Origin: Desulforhopalus vacuolatus
Lineage (GTDB): Bacteria; Desulfobacterota; Desulfobulbia; Desulfobulbales; Desulfocapsaceae
Reading direction: 5' to 3'
Assembly (NCBI RefSeq): GCF_016918505.1
Contig: NZ_JAFFPZ010000028.1
Location: forward strand, 1-36,048
DNA: 36,048 bases
A model generated the notes under the pieces. The model was not told the origin of the DNA, did no database searches, and worked only from the letters and a program-made list of their open reading frames with translations. Below are positions 16,445 through 25,627 of the stretch, piece by piece (position 1 is the stretch's first letter; every line of letters starts with the position of its first letter). The translations under genes and the position numbers were made by a program.

Positions 16445-18403
16445 TCAACCTTGATTTGCCCGCACGATCTTAACCAGCTCTTCCGCCTGGAGGTCGCCGG
16501 TTTTGAAATATTCCGCGCCAAGCAGCCCGGCAAGACGATGGGCAAGCTGAAAGTTCACCGGTCCCTCCTCCTCAAGATCCACCACGATATAGTGCGCCCG
16601 CTCCTCCCTCTGCAGCGCAGCGGCGAGCCGTTCCATCTCCCGCACCGGCTTCTCCCTGCCAAGGCTCACATTAGCCTTGCCGTCGGTGAGGATAATGACG
16701 ATGGGCCGCGCGGCGGGTTCCCGCACCAGCAAATTCCGCACCACCTCATACCCTTTCACCAGCCCCGCAGAAAGCGGTGTGCGGCCACCCACCGGCATTT
16801 CAGCCAGCATCTTGCCCGCCAGTTCCACCGAGCTGGTAACGGGCAGATTGACAACCGCCTCCCGTCCGCGAAAGCTGACCATCGCCACCTTGTCCCGCTT
16901 CTGATAGGCATCAAGCAGCAACGACATGATCGCCCCTTTGGAGGCAGTCATCCGTCCGCGTGCGCCCATCGAACCGGAACCGTCCACCACAAAGAGGAGG
17001 AGATTCCCAAGCCGTTTTTCCCGCACCTTGAAACGGATATCCCCCGGTTCCAGCCGAATTGCAAGCTGGCTGGCACCGCACCGTGCCCGGCGACTCTTCT
17101 GCCACGGTGCCGCAGCACGCAGGGTGGCATCGAGCGCCAGATCACCTTCCACTCCGGCTCCGCCCGCCATCGCCGCCTTCACGTAACGTCCCTGCTTCTG
17201 CAGCACCCGGCTGCGGGACCGGCGGCCACTGCCTCGGCGCGCCTGCCGGTCCTTCGGACTGACAATACTTTTCACCTTAAAGGGTATTCCCACCTCAAAA
17301 ATGAGTTCCCCGCCGGGAGCATGAGGTTCACGTTCATGCTCATCGGCAGAGTTCTCATCTTCCCCCTGCTCAGAGGAATCTTCTCTCCTTTCTTCCTGCG
17401 CTTCTCCCTGCTCTTTCTGACCACTCTGCTGCGGTTCTTCTCTGTTCTCCGGGGAGTCGTTTTCCGTCTGTTGTTCATTCTGTTCGGCGGAGCTCTCCTC
17501 TGCCTCCGCTTCCGGCGGCGGAGGAGGTTCCGGCGGAGCCTCACCCGCCTCGCGCATACGGTGCGCCAGTACCAGCGGTGCGACGCGTGAGATATGACTC
17601 AGTTTCACAGCCCCGCTGCCCTCAAGGGCCGCGCAGGCGATGGCAGCCTGCTCAAGTACCAGATCGGCCCGGTGTCCGGCCACGTTGTTGTTTCGAGTCA
17701 GTTCGGCGATAAAGCCGCGCTGCTGCGAGGTGAGGCGCAGTTTCTGGACCTTTTTTCGCGCCGCAAGAATACGCTGCCGCTCCTGCTCACTCTGCTGTGC
17801 ATACTGTCCTGCAAAACTCTGCGGGGCGCTGTCAAAAGCCTCTCTCCGCTGCAACAGTTCCACGCGAAGGTCTATATCCTCCAACCCCGCCATCTCTACG
17901 CAAAGCCCAAAACGGTCAAGCAGCTGGGGCCGCAACTCCCCTTCTTCCGGATTCATGGTCCCGATGAGCACAAAGGAGGCATTTTGGCGAGAACTGATCC
18001 CCTCCCGTTCCACCGTGTTCATCCCGGAAGCGGCGGTGTCGAGGATAATGTCCACCAGATGATCGTCCAGCAGGTTCACCTCATCCACATAAAGAATGCC
18101 GCCGTCCGCGCGAGCCATCAGCCCCGGCTGCAGCACCACCTCTCCTCTGCGTAATGCCGCCTGAAAATCAATACTCCCGGCGAGCATATCCTCAGTAGCG
18201 TTGAGGGGCAGGTTGATCAACGGCATCGGCTTTCCCTCAGCCCCGCTCATCAGCTCGGCCAGCCCGCGCACAGCGGTGGATTTAGCCGTTCCCTTCTCAC
18301 CACGGATGACAACGCCGCCCACGGCGGGATTGACAATATTGAGAAGGAGTCCCAGCTTCAGCTCCTCCTGACCGACAAGGGCAGTGAATGGATAAACGCT
18401 CAT
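16445..18403 (-). CDS. chlD: ChlD/BchD-like chelatase subunit with active AAA and VWA domains
   Basis: A 652-residue protein joining an AAA+ module (Walker [10 protein letters not shown]; Walker [33 protein letters not shown]) to a C-terminal von Willebrand A domain with the MIDAS motif DGSGSM and later conserved threonine and aspartate (GGRTPLS, LTDGKANVSLG). An acidic, Gln/Glu/Pro-rich linker (about residues 275-345) separates them. Plant and phototroph ChlD proteins often have a degenerate AAA site; this one keeps the Walker residues, as in the fused I/D-type chelatase proteins. It starts one base after the CobN stop, so it is certainly co-transcribed with cobN. With ChlI and CobN it completes a class I chelatase. 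Confidence 0.9.
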   Translation of the reverse strand: MSVYPFTALVGQEELKLGLLLNIVNPAVGGVVIRGEKGTAKSTAVRGLAELMSGAEGKPMPLINLPLNATEDMLAGSIDFQAALRRGEVVLQPGLMARADGGILYVDEVNLLDDHLVDIILDTAASGMNTVEREGISSRQNASFVLIGTMNPEEGELRPQLLDRFGLCVEMAGLEDIDLRVELLQRREAFDSAPQSFAGQYAQQSEQERQRILAARKKVQKLRLTSQQRGFIAELTRNNNVAGHRADLVLEQAAIACAALEGSGAVKLSHISRVAPLVLAHRMREAGEAPPEPPPPPEAEAEESSAEQNEQQTENDSPENREEPQQSGQKEQGEAQEERREDSSEQGEDENSADEHEREPHAPGGELIFEVGIPFKVKSIVSPKDRQARRGSGRRSRSRVLQKQGRYVKAAMAGGAGVEGDLALDATLRAAAPWQKSRRARCGASQLAIRLEPGDIRFKVREKRLGNLLLFVVDGSGSMGARGRMTASKGAIMSLLLDAYQKRDKVAMVSFRGREAVVNLPVTSSVELAGKMLAEMPVGGRTPLSAGLVKGYEVVRNLLVREPAARPIVIILTDGKANVSLGREKPVREMERLAAALQREERAHYIVVDLEEEGPVNFQLAHRLAGLLGAEYFKTGDLQAEELVKIVRANQG

Positions 18404-21400
18404 CTATTCCGTCCGCTCCTCAATTTCCCCTTCCATCTCCAGATATTCATCGCGCAGCTGCTCCTCCATCTCCCTGCCAGCGTCCCACATGTCGCGGCCG
18501 ATCGCCTCAAGAAGCTTGTCGAGAATATTGTGCAGAGCGTGGGGATTGACCTCCTTCATCCACTCCTGCATCTCCGGGTCCAGGGCGTATTTCTTCGCCA
18601 CGGCTTCATACATCCAGTCATCCATCACCTCGGCGGTGGCATCCCAGCCAAACATGGTATCCATCATGTGGGAGATATCGCCCGCGCCCTTATAACCGTG
18701 ACGTTTCATGCCCTCAAGCCATTTGGGATTGACCAGACGGGAGCGAAGAATATGTTTCGCTTCCTCGAAGGTGGAACGCATCTTCACCCGTTTCGGATCA
18801 GAACTGTCCCCTGCTATCGCCAGTGGCAGTTCTCCACGCACTGTCTTGCCAGCAACAATGAGGCCACCGTAGTAGTTATAATAGTCGGTGCAGGACATCA
18901 TATCGTACTCACGGGAGTCCTCGTTTTTCACCGTCATCTCCATGCGGGAGAGCAGGCGACGAAAGGTGGCAGGTTTCTTATCACCGTAACTCCCTTTCCC
19001 GTAAGCGTGGGAGGAGTAACGAATATAGGCCTCGCCCAGCTCATCCTGCGTCTCCCACTGTTTCGATTCCACAAGCTCCGTCACTCCGGCACCGTAACTG
19101 CCCGGCGGACAGCTGAAGACACGAAAGGTCGCCTCCCTCTCCGCCTCCTCCCGGCTCATTCCCTGCTGCCGAAGTTCCTCCATATCGGCGAGCACATTGC
19201 GTCGCAGGATGTTGGATTCCGGCGGTTCCCGCAGGGCGGAGACAATGGCAACCGCCTCGTCAATCTGTTCCATCAGATTGGGGAAGGCGTCGCGGAAGAA
19301 ACCGCTCACCCTTGGCATAACATCAAGCCGTGGCCTGCCAAGCTCTTCCCGGGGAATAACCTCAAGAGCAATCACATTGCCGGAGGATTTTTGCCACACC
19401 GGTTTCACCCCCATCAGATAATAAATCTCCGCAATATCATCTCCCCGGGTGCGCATGGTACCACCGCCATAGACAAGGATCCCCACCGAGTCCGGCCACC
19501 CCTCTTTCTCCTCCTGCCAGCGGGCAATAAGGGCATCACCAAGTTGTTTCCCCATCTCCCATGCGGCGGGAGTGGGAATCTTATGGGGATCAACCGAGTA
19601 GAAGTTGCGCCCGGTGGGCAGGATATCCGCCTGCCCGCGGCTCGGCGCACCAGAAGCTCCCGGTAAGACATATTTTCCTTCAAGAGCGGCAAGGGTGGAG
19701 TCCATCTCTTCAGTGGTGGCTGCTACCCGCACGGAGAGAGATTCAGCAACATAGGTGAGGGCCTCCACCACATCCCCGGCCCGGGCGGGAAAAGAATCCG
19801 CCACGATCTCTTTCACCGCTGCTCCCTGAAAGTGCTTCGCGGCCAGTTCTCTCACCAGTTGCAGACAACAGTCGTGGGCGGCGGCAATACACTGGCCGCC
19901 GGTTTTTCCACCATACGCAGGCAGACTTTCCCCGCAGTGCAGCAGCAGGTCGTCATAATCAAAGCCCATTGCCGTCACCACCGACTCGCGCAGGGAGGGC
20001 ACATTGCCGTTATCGTTGCGGGTAAGCTGAGTGAGAAACTCCACCAGCCCCTCATCCTGCGGCGGACGGCCGAGGGTATGCAGTCCATCCCCGATCATGG
20101 TATCGGAGAGTTCGTGAAGAGAGCTGTGCATGCGCTCAAGAAAACCTTCAAAATCACTCATTGCGGCTGCCTCAGTCATGCCGAGATCCTCTTCAAGATG
20201 TGCTGCTATAACGGCCTCCCAGATGAGCGGTTTGAGTATATCCTTCTTCGCCGGATCCTCGGCCGAAGCCATGCTGTACTCTTCCAGCCGCTGGCTCAGC
20301 ACCGCCAGCTCTTCGTAGAGGTCGGCGTTGGTGAAGACCGGGGTGAGATGATCGATAATGCAGGCGTAGCTGCGACGTTTGGCCTGGGTCCCCTCACTCG
20401 GGTCGTTGATGATATAGGGGTAGATATTGGGCAGCTCCATGATGGCCAGATCGGGCCAGCAGTTCTCCGACAGCCCGAGGGCCTTGCCCGGCATCCACTC
20501 CAGCGAGCCGTGTTTACCCACATGAATGACAGCGTCGGCCTTAAACTCATCACGAATCCAGCGGTAAAACGCCAGATAGTGGTGAGGCGGCGAGAGGTGC
20601 ATGTCGTGGTAGTCTTTCTCCAGGTGATCAAAATTTCCCCGTGGTGGCTGGATGGTGACAAAGAGATTACCATTGGCCATCCCGGGAAAATAGAGGGTGT
20701 TATTATGCACAAACATCTCTCCCGGCATCCTGCCCCAGTCCGCCGTCATCTTTTCCCGGTTCCACTCAGGCAGCTCTTCATGCCACGGAGTGAAGCTCTC
20801 CCGTTTTGCCCACGCCTCCGCACGCTCCGCCAGTTTTTCCGGAGTGAGCCAGCGCTGGTCCGCCGTCACCCGCTTGAGCAGTTCATGGGCCATCTCAGTA
20901 CCGTCTTCATACTCCCGCTCCACCTGATACCCTTCGCTCTTCAAACGGGAGACGAGATCACTCACCGAAGCAAAGCTGTCCAGCCCGGCGGCACAGCCGA
21001 TACGGTCTTCCCGGGGAGGATAGTGATGGAAGATAATCGCCACCCGTCGCTCCTCATTTTTCAACCTGCGCAGCCGCGCCCAGTTCAGTGCGAGACGGAC
21101 AAGCTTCTGCGGTCGCCCACCGAGAGGCTCGCAGCAGCAAAGCAGACCGCCGGTTACAGGGTCGATCTTTTGCTCTTCCCGCGTTGCTACGGGGACCGAG
21201 ATCAGCGCGCCGTCAAACTCCGGCTGGGCGGCGTTAAAGCTCACATCCATGGTGCGCATTCCCTGCTCAGACTCCTCCCACTGAGCGCGGGTACCCATGG
21301 AAATCATCGCCTGCAGAAAGGGGACACCGAGCCGTTCCAGCAGGTCGTGGTAGTCTGGTGAGGCGAGTTTAAGGCTGAACAACATGGGGTTAAGCAGAGC

Positions 21401-22177
21401 ATCAATACGCGGCGTGCCCTCATCCATAAAAAAGTGGTCCACCACGTAGTCCGCCCCGTGGTTGCTGCGGCTGCTCTCCTTGAAACGGAGATGAAACACC
21501 GGGATTACGTTCGCCCCCTCCGCCTCTACTGCGCGGATAAGGGCATCAATAAAGGCGAGATTATCGTTAAGCCAGTAGGTCTGATAGAACCAGATTCCCA
21601 CGGTGAGACGCCCCGGCTGTACCCGCTTTTCAAGATACTCCTCCAAAGAGATATCAAGGGGCATGTCGGGATGATATATTCCCTCGTTGCGCTGTTTCAA
21701 AGGCGGCTCGACGGGAAGATTCTGCTGAAAGAGATGGTTGTAGACGGTGCGAAGGAGCTGGTTATAGTTGAAACGGCCGCCCCGCAGCATATATTTGTAG
21801 CAGGTATCCCATAACTCTGTCCCAAAGGTGGGGCAGTCCCTTTCGGCGGCAAGCATGGAATCCTCATCGCCGGCGGTTGGCTGGATATGGAGGTATGGAC
21901 GTTTCTCCAGTGGCAGTGCGGCAAGAGCCTCCATCAGCTGATCAAAAAGCGGAAAACTCACTGTCCCTCCATGAAGAGAGAGAAGAACAGCATCGCTCTG
22001 CAGGCAGGAACGAAGAAAAGATGACTTCTGCGCCTCATCGAAAAACTGCTGACGGGTACGGGCATACACCTTCACCTTTCCGCCTTCATCACAGTAACTC
22101 GACACACCCTGAGACAGCGAAGTAAGATTCAGTTCACTGGCAATAAAAACACTGAGACGCCACTCTTTCTGTTCCAT
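18404..22177 (-). CDS. cobN: CobN/ChlH-type large chelatase subunit
   Basis: A 1257-residue cytoplasmic subunit that holds the tetrapyrrole and the metal while ChlI/ChlD-type motors burn ATP. The CobN signature is plain at about residues 552-615: VIHVGKHGSLEWMPGKALGL, then CWPDLAIMELPNIYPY and DPSEGTQAKRR...DHLTPVF. The length is normal for CobN. In the aerobic B12 pathway CobN puts cobalt into hydrogenobyrinic acid a,c-diamide, but none of the genes making that precursor is in the window, and anaerobes normally insert cobalt early with CbiK/CbiX. Related CobN-like proteins in heme-uptake loci (HmuS) have been linked to metal removal. So insertion into imported corrinoid, metal exchange and removal of metal all remain open. 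Confidence 0.92.
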   Translation of the reverse strand: MEQKEWRLSVFIASELNLTSLSQGVSSYCDEGGKVKVYARTRQQFFDEAQKSSFLRSCLQSDAVLLSLHGGTVSFPLFDQLMEALAALPLEKRPYLHIQPTAGDEDSMLAAERDCPTFGTELWDTCYKYMLRGGRFNYNQLLRTVYNHLFQQNLPVEPPLKQRNEGIYHPDMPLDISLEEYLEKRVQPGRLTVGIWFYQTYWLNDNLAFIDALIRAVEAEGANVIPVFHLRFKESSRSNHGADYVVDHFFMDEGTPRIDALLNPMLFSLKLASPDYHDLLERLGVPFLQAMISMGTRAQWEESEQGMRTMDVSFNAAQPEFDGALISVPVATREEQKIDPVTGGLLCCCEPLGGRPQKLVRLALNWARLRRLKNEERRVAIIFHHYPPREDRIGCAAGLDSFASVSDLVSRLKSEGYQVEREYEDGTEMAHELLKRVTADQRWLTPEKLAERAEAWAKRESFTPWHEELPEWNREKMTADWGRMPGEMFVHNNTLYFPGMANGNLFVTIQPPRGNFDHLEKDYHDMHLSPPHHYLAFYRWIRDEFKADAVIHVGKHGSLEWMPGKALGLSENCWPDLAIMELPNIYPYIINDPSEGTQAKRRSYACIIDHLTPVFTNADLYEELAVLSQRLEEYSMASAEDPAKKDILKPLIWEAVIAAHLEEDLGMTEAAAMSDFEGFLERMHSSLHELSDTMIGDGLHTLGRPPQDEGLVEFLTQLTRNDNGNVPSLRESVVTAMGFDYDDLLLHCGESLPAYGGKTGGQCIAAAHDCCLQLVRELAAKHFQGAAVKEIVADSFPARAGDVVEALTYVAESLSVRVAATTEEMDSTLAALEGKYVLPGASGAPSRGQADILPTGRNFYSVDPHKIPTPAAWEMGKQLGDALIARWQEEKEGWPDSVGILVYGGGTMRTRGDDIAEIYYLMGVKPVWQKSSGNVIALEVIPREELGRPRLDVMPRVSGFFRDAFPNLMEQIDEAVAIVSALREPPESNILRRNVLADMEELRQQGMSREEAEREATFRVFSCPPGSYGAGVTELVESKQWETQDELGEAYIRYSSHAYGKGSYGDKKPATFRRLLSRMEMTVKNEDSREYDMMSCTDYYNYYGGLIVAGKTVRGELPLAIAGDSSDPKRVKMRSTFEEAKHILRSRLVNPKWLEGMKRHGYKGAGDISHMMDTMFGWDATAEVMDDWMYEAVAKKYALDPEMQEWMKEVNPHALHNILDKLLEAIGRDMWDAGREMEEQLRDEYLEMEGEIEERTE

Positions 22178-22191
22178 AACAATTCTCCTTC

Positions 22192-23400
22192 TCAGATCGC
22201 TGCACGATTCTGCAGTACTTCTTCAATAGCCGCAGGCAGATCACTGATCTTCCCAACCTGTACCCGACCGTTATCTGCCGTCCTCGTCTTGTGAAAACAG
22301 AAGACCGGTTTTTTCATCTTTGCCGCCTTGTTGAGCAGAACCTGATTTCCCTTATAAATTCCCTGCATATCGCAGCCGGCATCCACCAGACAGTCGCACC
22401 CTTCCATTTGCTGGAGCGCCTGATCAAGGGAGGGATCATCCACTTCAGCTGAGGGAACCTGAACAATATTTTTCACCCCGAGACTGTCTGCCACAAAGGC
22501 ATCCAGATCGTTGGAAAAGAGCACGCCGCTGTGCAGAGAACAGTTGTATTTGCTGAGCAGGCGATAGATCTCCGCGCCGCAGCCCATTCCACCAACCACA
22601 AAGATTTCTCTGCCGGACTTCTTCCCCTGCAGTTCGAGGGAACCAAGCTTCCGGCTGAAACTGGCGCTGGTGAAATCGTACAGTTCCGAGACGACCCTGC
22701 TGCTGAGCACCTCTTCCGGCGCGCCAAAGGCAGTGATCCCGCCATTCTTCATCAGCACGACCTGATCGGAGACCTTGGCTGCGATATCTACGTCGTGCAG
22801 GGAGGCAATCACTGTGATATGACCACTGGCGCAGAGTTCCCGCAGGATGGACATCACCTCTACCCTGTGTTTCAGGTCGAGGTGAGAGGTGGGTTCATCA
22901 AGCAGCAGCACCTGCGGTTCCTGAGCCAGCGCCCGTGCCACCAGAACCTTCTGGCGTTCGCCATCCGACAGACTGGTAAATTCCCGTTTCCTGAGATCTG
23001 TTGCGTGTACGTCGGAGAGAGCCCGCTCCACCACAGCTTTGTCCCTCTTTGTCAGCCGTCCGAGAAAGTTGGTATGGGGATAACGCCCGAGAGCAACAAA
23101 TTCAAAAACCGAAAAGAGCGGCGGAGTAATCCGGTCGGTAAGCACGACGGCCATGATCTTCGCCAGTTCAGACTGGTGCAGAGAGGCCAGCGGACGGCCA
23201 TCAATGGTAACAGCCCCGGAGATCGGTTTCAGATGCCGGGAGAGCGTTCGCAGCAGGGTTGTTTTCCCCGTCCCGTTGGGTCCAAGCAGAGAGATAAACT
23301 GCGCTTCGCGAAAGTGCAGGTTGACATTGGAGAGCACCGCCTTGCCCTCATAGCCCGCACTCAGATTCTCACAGGAGAGTACACTCTTGTTTTCACTCAT
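22192..23400 (-). CDS. btuD: BtuD/FecE-type ABC ATPase with additional C-terminal domain
   Basis: A 402-residue protein. Residues 1-255 are a standard importer ATPase: Walker A GPNGTGKTT, a Q-loop, signature LSDGERQKV, Walker B QVLLLDEPTSHLD and the switch His in ASLHDVD. From about 262 to the end there is a second domain starting REIFVVGGMGCGAEIYRLLS, a glycine-rich Rossmann-like nucleotide-binding start, followed by Cys-containing EGCDCLVDAGCDM. I do not recognise its function. ATPases near 400 residues are known in some cobalamin importers. It overlaps the permease gene by 4 bp and precedes cobN by 14 bp. It is the only ABC ATPase here, so it may serve both permeases. Confidence 0.87.
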   Translation of the reverse strand: MSENKSVLSCENLSAGYEGKAVLSNVNLHFREAQFISLLGPNGTGKTTLLRTLSRHLKPISGAVTIDGRPLASLHQSELAKIMAVVLTDRITPPLFSVFEFVALGRYPHTNFLGRLTKRDKAVVERALSDVHATDLRKREFTSLSDGERQKVLVARALAQEPQVLLLDEPTSHLDLKHRVEVMSILRELCASGHITVIASLHDVDIAAKVSDQVVLMKNGGITAFGAPEEVLSSRVVSELYDFTSASFSRKLGSLELQGKKSGREIFVVGGMGCGAEIYRLLSKYNCSLHSGVLFSNDLDAFVADSLGVKNIVQVPSAEVDDPSLDQALQQMEGCDCLVDAGCDMQGIYKGNQVLLNKAAKMKKPVFCFHKTRTADNGRVQVGKISDLPAAIEEVLQNRAAI

Positions 23401-24440
23401 AATTTCACCCGTTTTTTCATCAGAAGGCCAATAACCACCGGCGCGCCAAACAGCGCGGTGATGGCAGAAAGAGGAAGTTCTACCGGTGCCATCAGACTGC
23501 GGGCGACCAGATCGCAGAGAGCTGTCACCATCCCGCCAAGAAGCATGGAGGCTGGAATAAGGATACGGTTGTCAGAGGTGGAAAAGATCATCCGTGCCAT
23601 GTGCGGCACTGCAAGACCGATAAAGGCCACCGGCCCGGCCATTGCCGTCACCATCCCGGCAAGAGCACAGGAGGTGAGGAGAAGCGATACTCGAAACCAG
23701 CGCACCGGAATTCCCATGGAGAGGGCATATTCTTCGCCAAGCAGAAGCGCGTTGAGCGGTTTCGCCATCAGATAGATGAGAATCAGTACAGCCCCGCCAA
23801 GAATACACAGAAGCCCAATCTCTCCCCATCTGAAACCGGAGAAGGAGCCGAGCTGCCAGAGCACAAAACCCTTGATCTGCTCCTTTTCGGCCAGCGCGGT
23901 AAGCACGGCGGTCACCGAATGACAGAGGTAGCCCATCATCAGACCAACGATGAGCACCGTCACCCCGCTGCGTACCCTTGAGCTGATAAAGACCACAATG
24001 GACATCACCGCATACGCGCCGATAATGGCCGCCAGTGTCGTGGTAACAGAACTCATCAGGTGAAGCTGCACGGTGAGAGTGGTGAGCATGACGAGGGAAA
24101 CCATCAGCGTGGCACCGGAGGAAATTCCGAGGATAAACGGCCCGACTATCGGGTTGCGGAAATAGACCTGCAGCAGCAGGCCCGAGACCGCGAGGTAGCC
24201 GCCGCCAAGCAGCGTCGCAAAAGCGCGGGGCAGACGAATCTTCCACACAATCATGCTCGCTGTGGTTTCATCGGGATGGAGCAGCAGATTCCATACCTCT
24301 GCCGGTGTAATACCAAGAGAACCGGTGCAGATACTCAACACCGCGACGCCGAAACAGGCAAGGAGCAGCAGCGGGAAAAAGATTTTCACCGCCCTCCCGT
24401 TATGCACAGCGGGTGGCTCTGCGACCGCAACGGCCCTCAT
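23397..24440 (-). CDS. btuC: FecCD/BtuC-family ABC transporter permease (first copy)
   Basis: A 347-residue, roughly ten-helix inner-membrane permease. Signature segments: KIRLPRAFATLLGGGYLAVS, RNPIVGPFILGISSGATLM, and the coupling motif GPVAFIGLAVPHMARM. It begins inside the end of the binding-protein gene and overlaps the ATPase gene by 4 bp, making a coupled F-C-D trio. It differs clearly from the second permease (4968-5999), so the two are not a recent duplication. Predicted cargo is a corrinoid, because of the riboswitch and CbiZ in the same train. Confidence 0.88.
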   Translation of the reverse strand: MRAVAVAEPPAVHNGRAVKIFFPLLLLACFGVAVLSICTGSLGITPAEVWNLLLHPDETTASMIVWKIRLPRAFATLLGGGYLAVSGLLLQVYFRNPIVGPFILGISSGATLMVSLVMLTTLTVQLHLMSSVTTTLAAIIGAYAVMSIVVFISSRVRSGVTVLIVGLMMGYLCHSVTAVLTALAEKEQIKGFVLWQLGSFSGFRWGEIGLLCILGGAVLILIYLMAKPLNALLLGEEYALSMGIPVRWFRVSLLLTSCALAGMVTAMAGPVAFIGLAVPHMARMIFSTSDNRILIPASMLLGGMVTALCDLVARSLMAPVELPLSAITALFGAPVVIGLLMKKRVKL

Positions 24441-25627
24441 ATCCTTTTCTCCCCGTTTTTACTTCCTTCTTTTCCTTCGACAGGATCTTTTTCAGGGAGT
24501 TCCAGAAAATATTTCAAGGTGTAATTCGGGTACGCATCCGGGTGAATGATCGCCGCAATCTCGGTAAAAATCTCATCGAGTTTATCTCCCGACTGCGAGT
24601 ACCAGGGCAGGGGTGAATACACACTGCCTCCCGGCCCGAGGGGGGTGATACAGGCCATCAACGGATGATTTCTCTTCAACGCTTCTTTCGAGGTGGCACC
24701 TGTTTTCGGAGTACGGTAGGTAAAATAGACCGTTGCATCGTTCCCACTGGTAAGAAAACGTTCCATGGAAATCTCAATACAGGAGGTGCCGTAGACATCT
24801 TCGAAGAGATAGTCAGACTGCACCAGCCCCACCAGCTCGCCAATCCAGGCGTTCCCCGGCTCCACCAGCACCCGTTTTTCATACATATCGCCCCACATCA
24901 CCTTCGGCTGATCAGCCAGGTCTCTGGTACGCCTGCGTATAGCCTTCAGGCTGTCACCCACCCTCTGAAAATAAGCGTCCGCCTCCTGTTCTCTGCCGAA
25001 AAAAGGCGCGAGGAACTTCACATAACTCATCCGCGCGTTGAGACACATGGCCACCGGTGTGGAGGTGATAACCACCGGGATACCGAGCTCCGTCATCATG
25101 GGGACAATGGAAGGGTCCCAGGTGAGCACGACATCCGGTTTCTGCTTTTTGATAACCTCATAATCAACCCCGGAAGAGTTGCCGACCCAGACGATGCTCC
25201 CGTCGGTAAATCTTTTTTTCACCTCATCGACATACCAGCGGTTTTCAGGCGTTGTTGTGCCAACGAGGGTGTTGATTTCCCCAAGTACCCGCAGAGTTGC
25301 TACATCAAAGTTGCTGTATGCCACCACCCTTTTCATCGGGGTATGAATAATCATCTCTGGAGGAAAGCCCTCTGGATCAGCAGCTCCCCGTGGAACGAGG
25401 GCCAGATTGCGGCCAGCACCGTCGCGCACCACGGTGAGAGTATCGCTCTTCTTTTCAACGGTGAATTCACCAATGGTCAGAAAGGATTTTTTCGCCTTCT
25501 TCCCGGCCATTTTACTGACGACCGATTTTCCGTCCGGGCCGCCCTCTGAAGCAGGCTGCTCCATATCACAACAGGTAAGGGTAAACGCGGTAAAGAAGAG
25601 AAGTGCAAAAAGTACAAGTATTTTCAT
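24437..25627 (-). CDS. btuF: Periplasmic binding protein, BtuF/FecB family (first copy), possibly a lipoprotein
   Basis: A 396-residue substrate-binding protein. The N-terminal signal (ILVLFALLFFTAFTLTCC) ends in two cysteines; the site is not a perfect lipobox, but lipid anchoring is plausible. The body shows the PF01497 layout: RVVAYSNFDVATLRVLGEIN for lobe one, QKPDVVLTWDPS, and lobe two with LADQPKVMWGDMYEKRVLVEPG. The family's usual acidic residues for docking on the permease should lie in the outer loops but cannot be picked by eye. The ATG lies within TAATG at the ResB stop, so expression is coupled to ResB and CcsA. Confidence 0.85.
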   Translation of the reverse strand: MKILVLFALLFFTAFTLTCCDMEQPASEGGPDGKSVVSKMAGKKAKKSFLTIGEFTVEKKSDTLTVVRDGAGRNLALVPRGAADPEGFPPEMIIHTPMKRVVAYSNFDVATLRVLGEINTLVGTTTPENRWYVDEVKKRFTDGSIVWVGNSSGVDYEVIKKQKPDVVLTWDPSIVPMMTELGIPVVITSTPVAMCLNARMSYVKFLAPFFGREQEADAYFQRVGDSLKAIRRRTRDLADQPKVMWGDMYEKRVLVEPGNAWIGELVGLVQSDYLFEDVYGTSCIEISMERFLTSGNDATVYFTYRTPKTGATSKEALKRNHPLMACITPLGPGGSVYSPLPWYSQSGDKLDEIFTEIAAIIHPDAYPNYTLKYFLELPEKDPVEGKEGSKNGEKRI

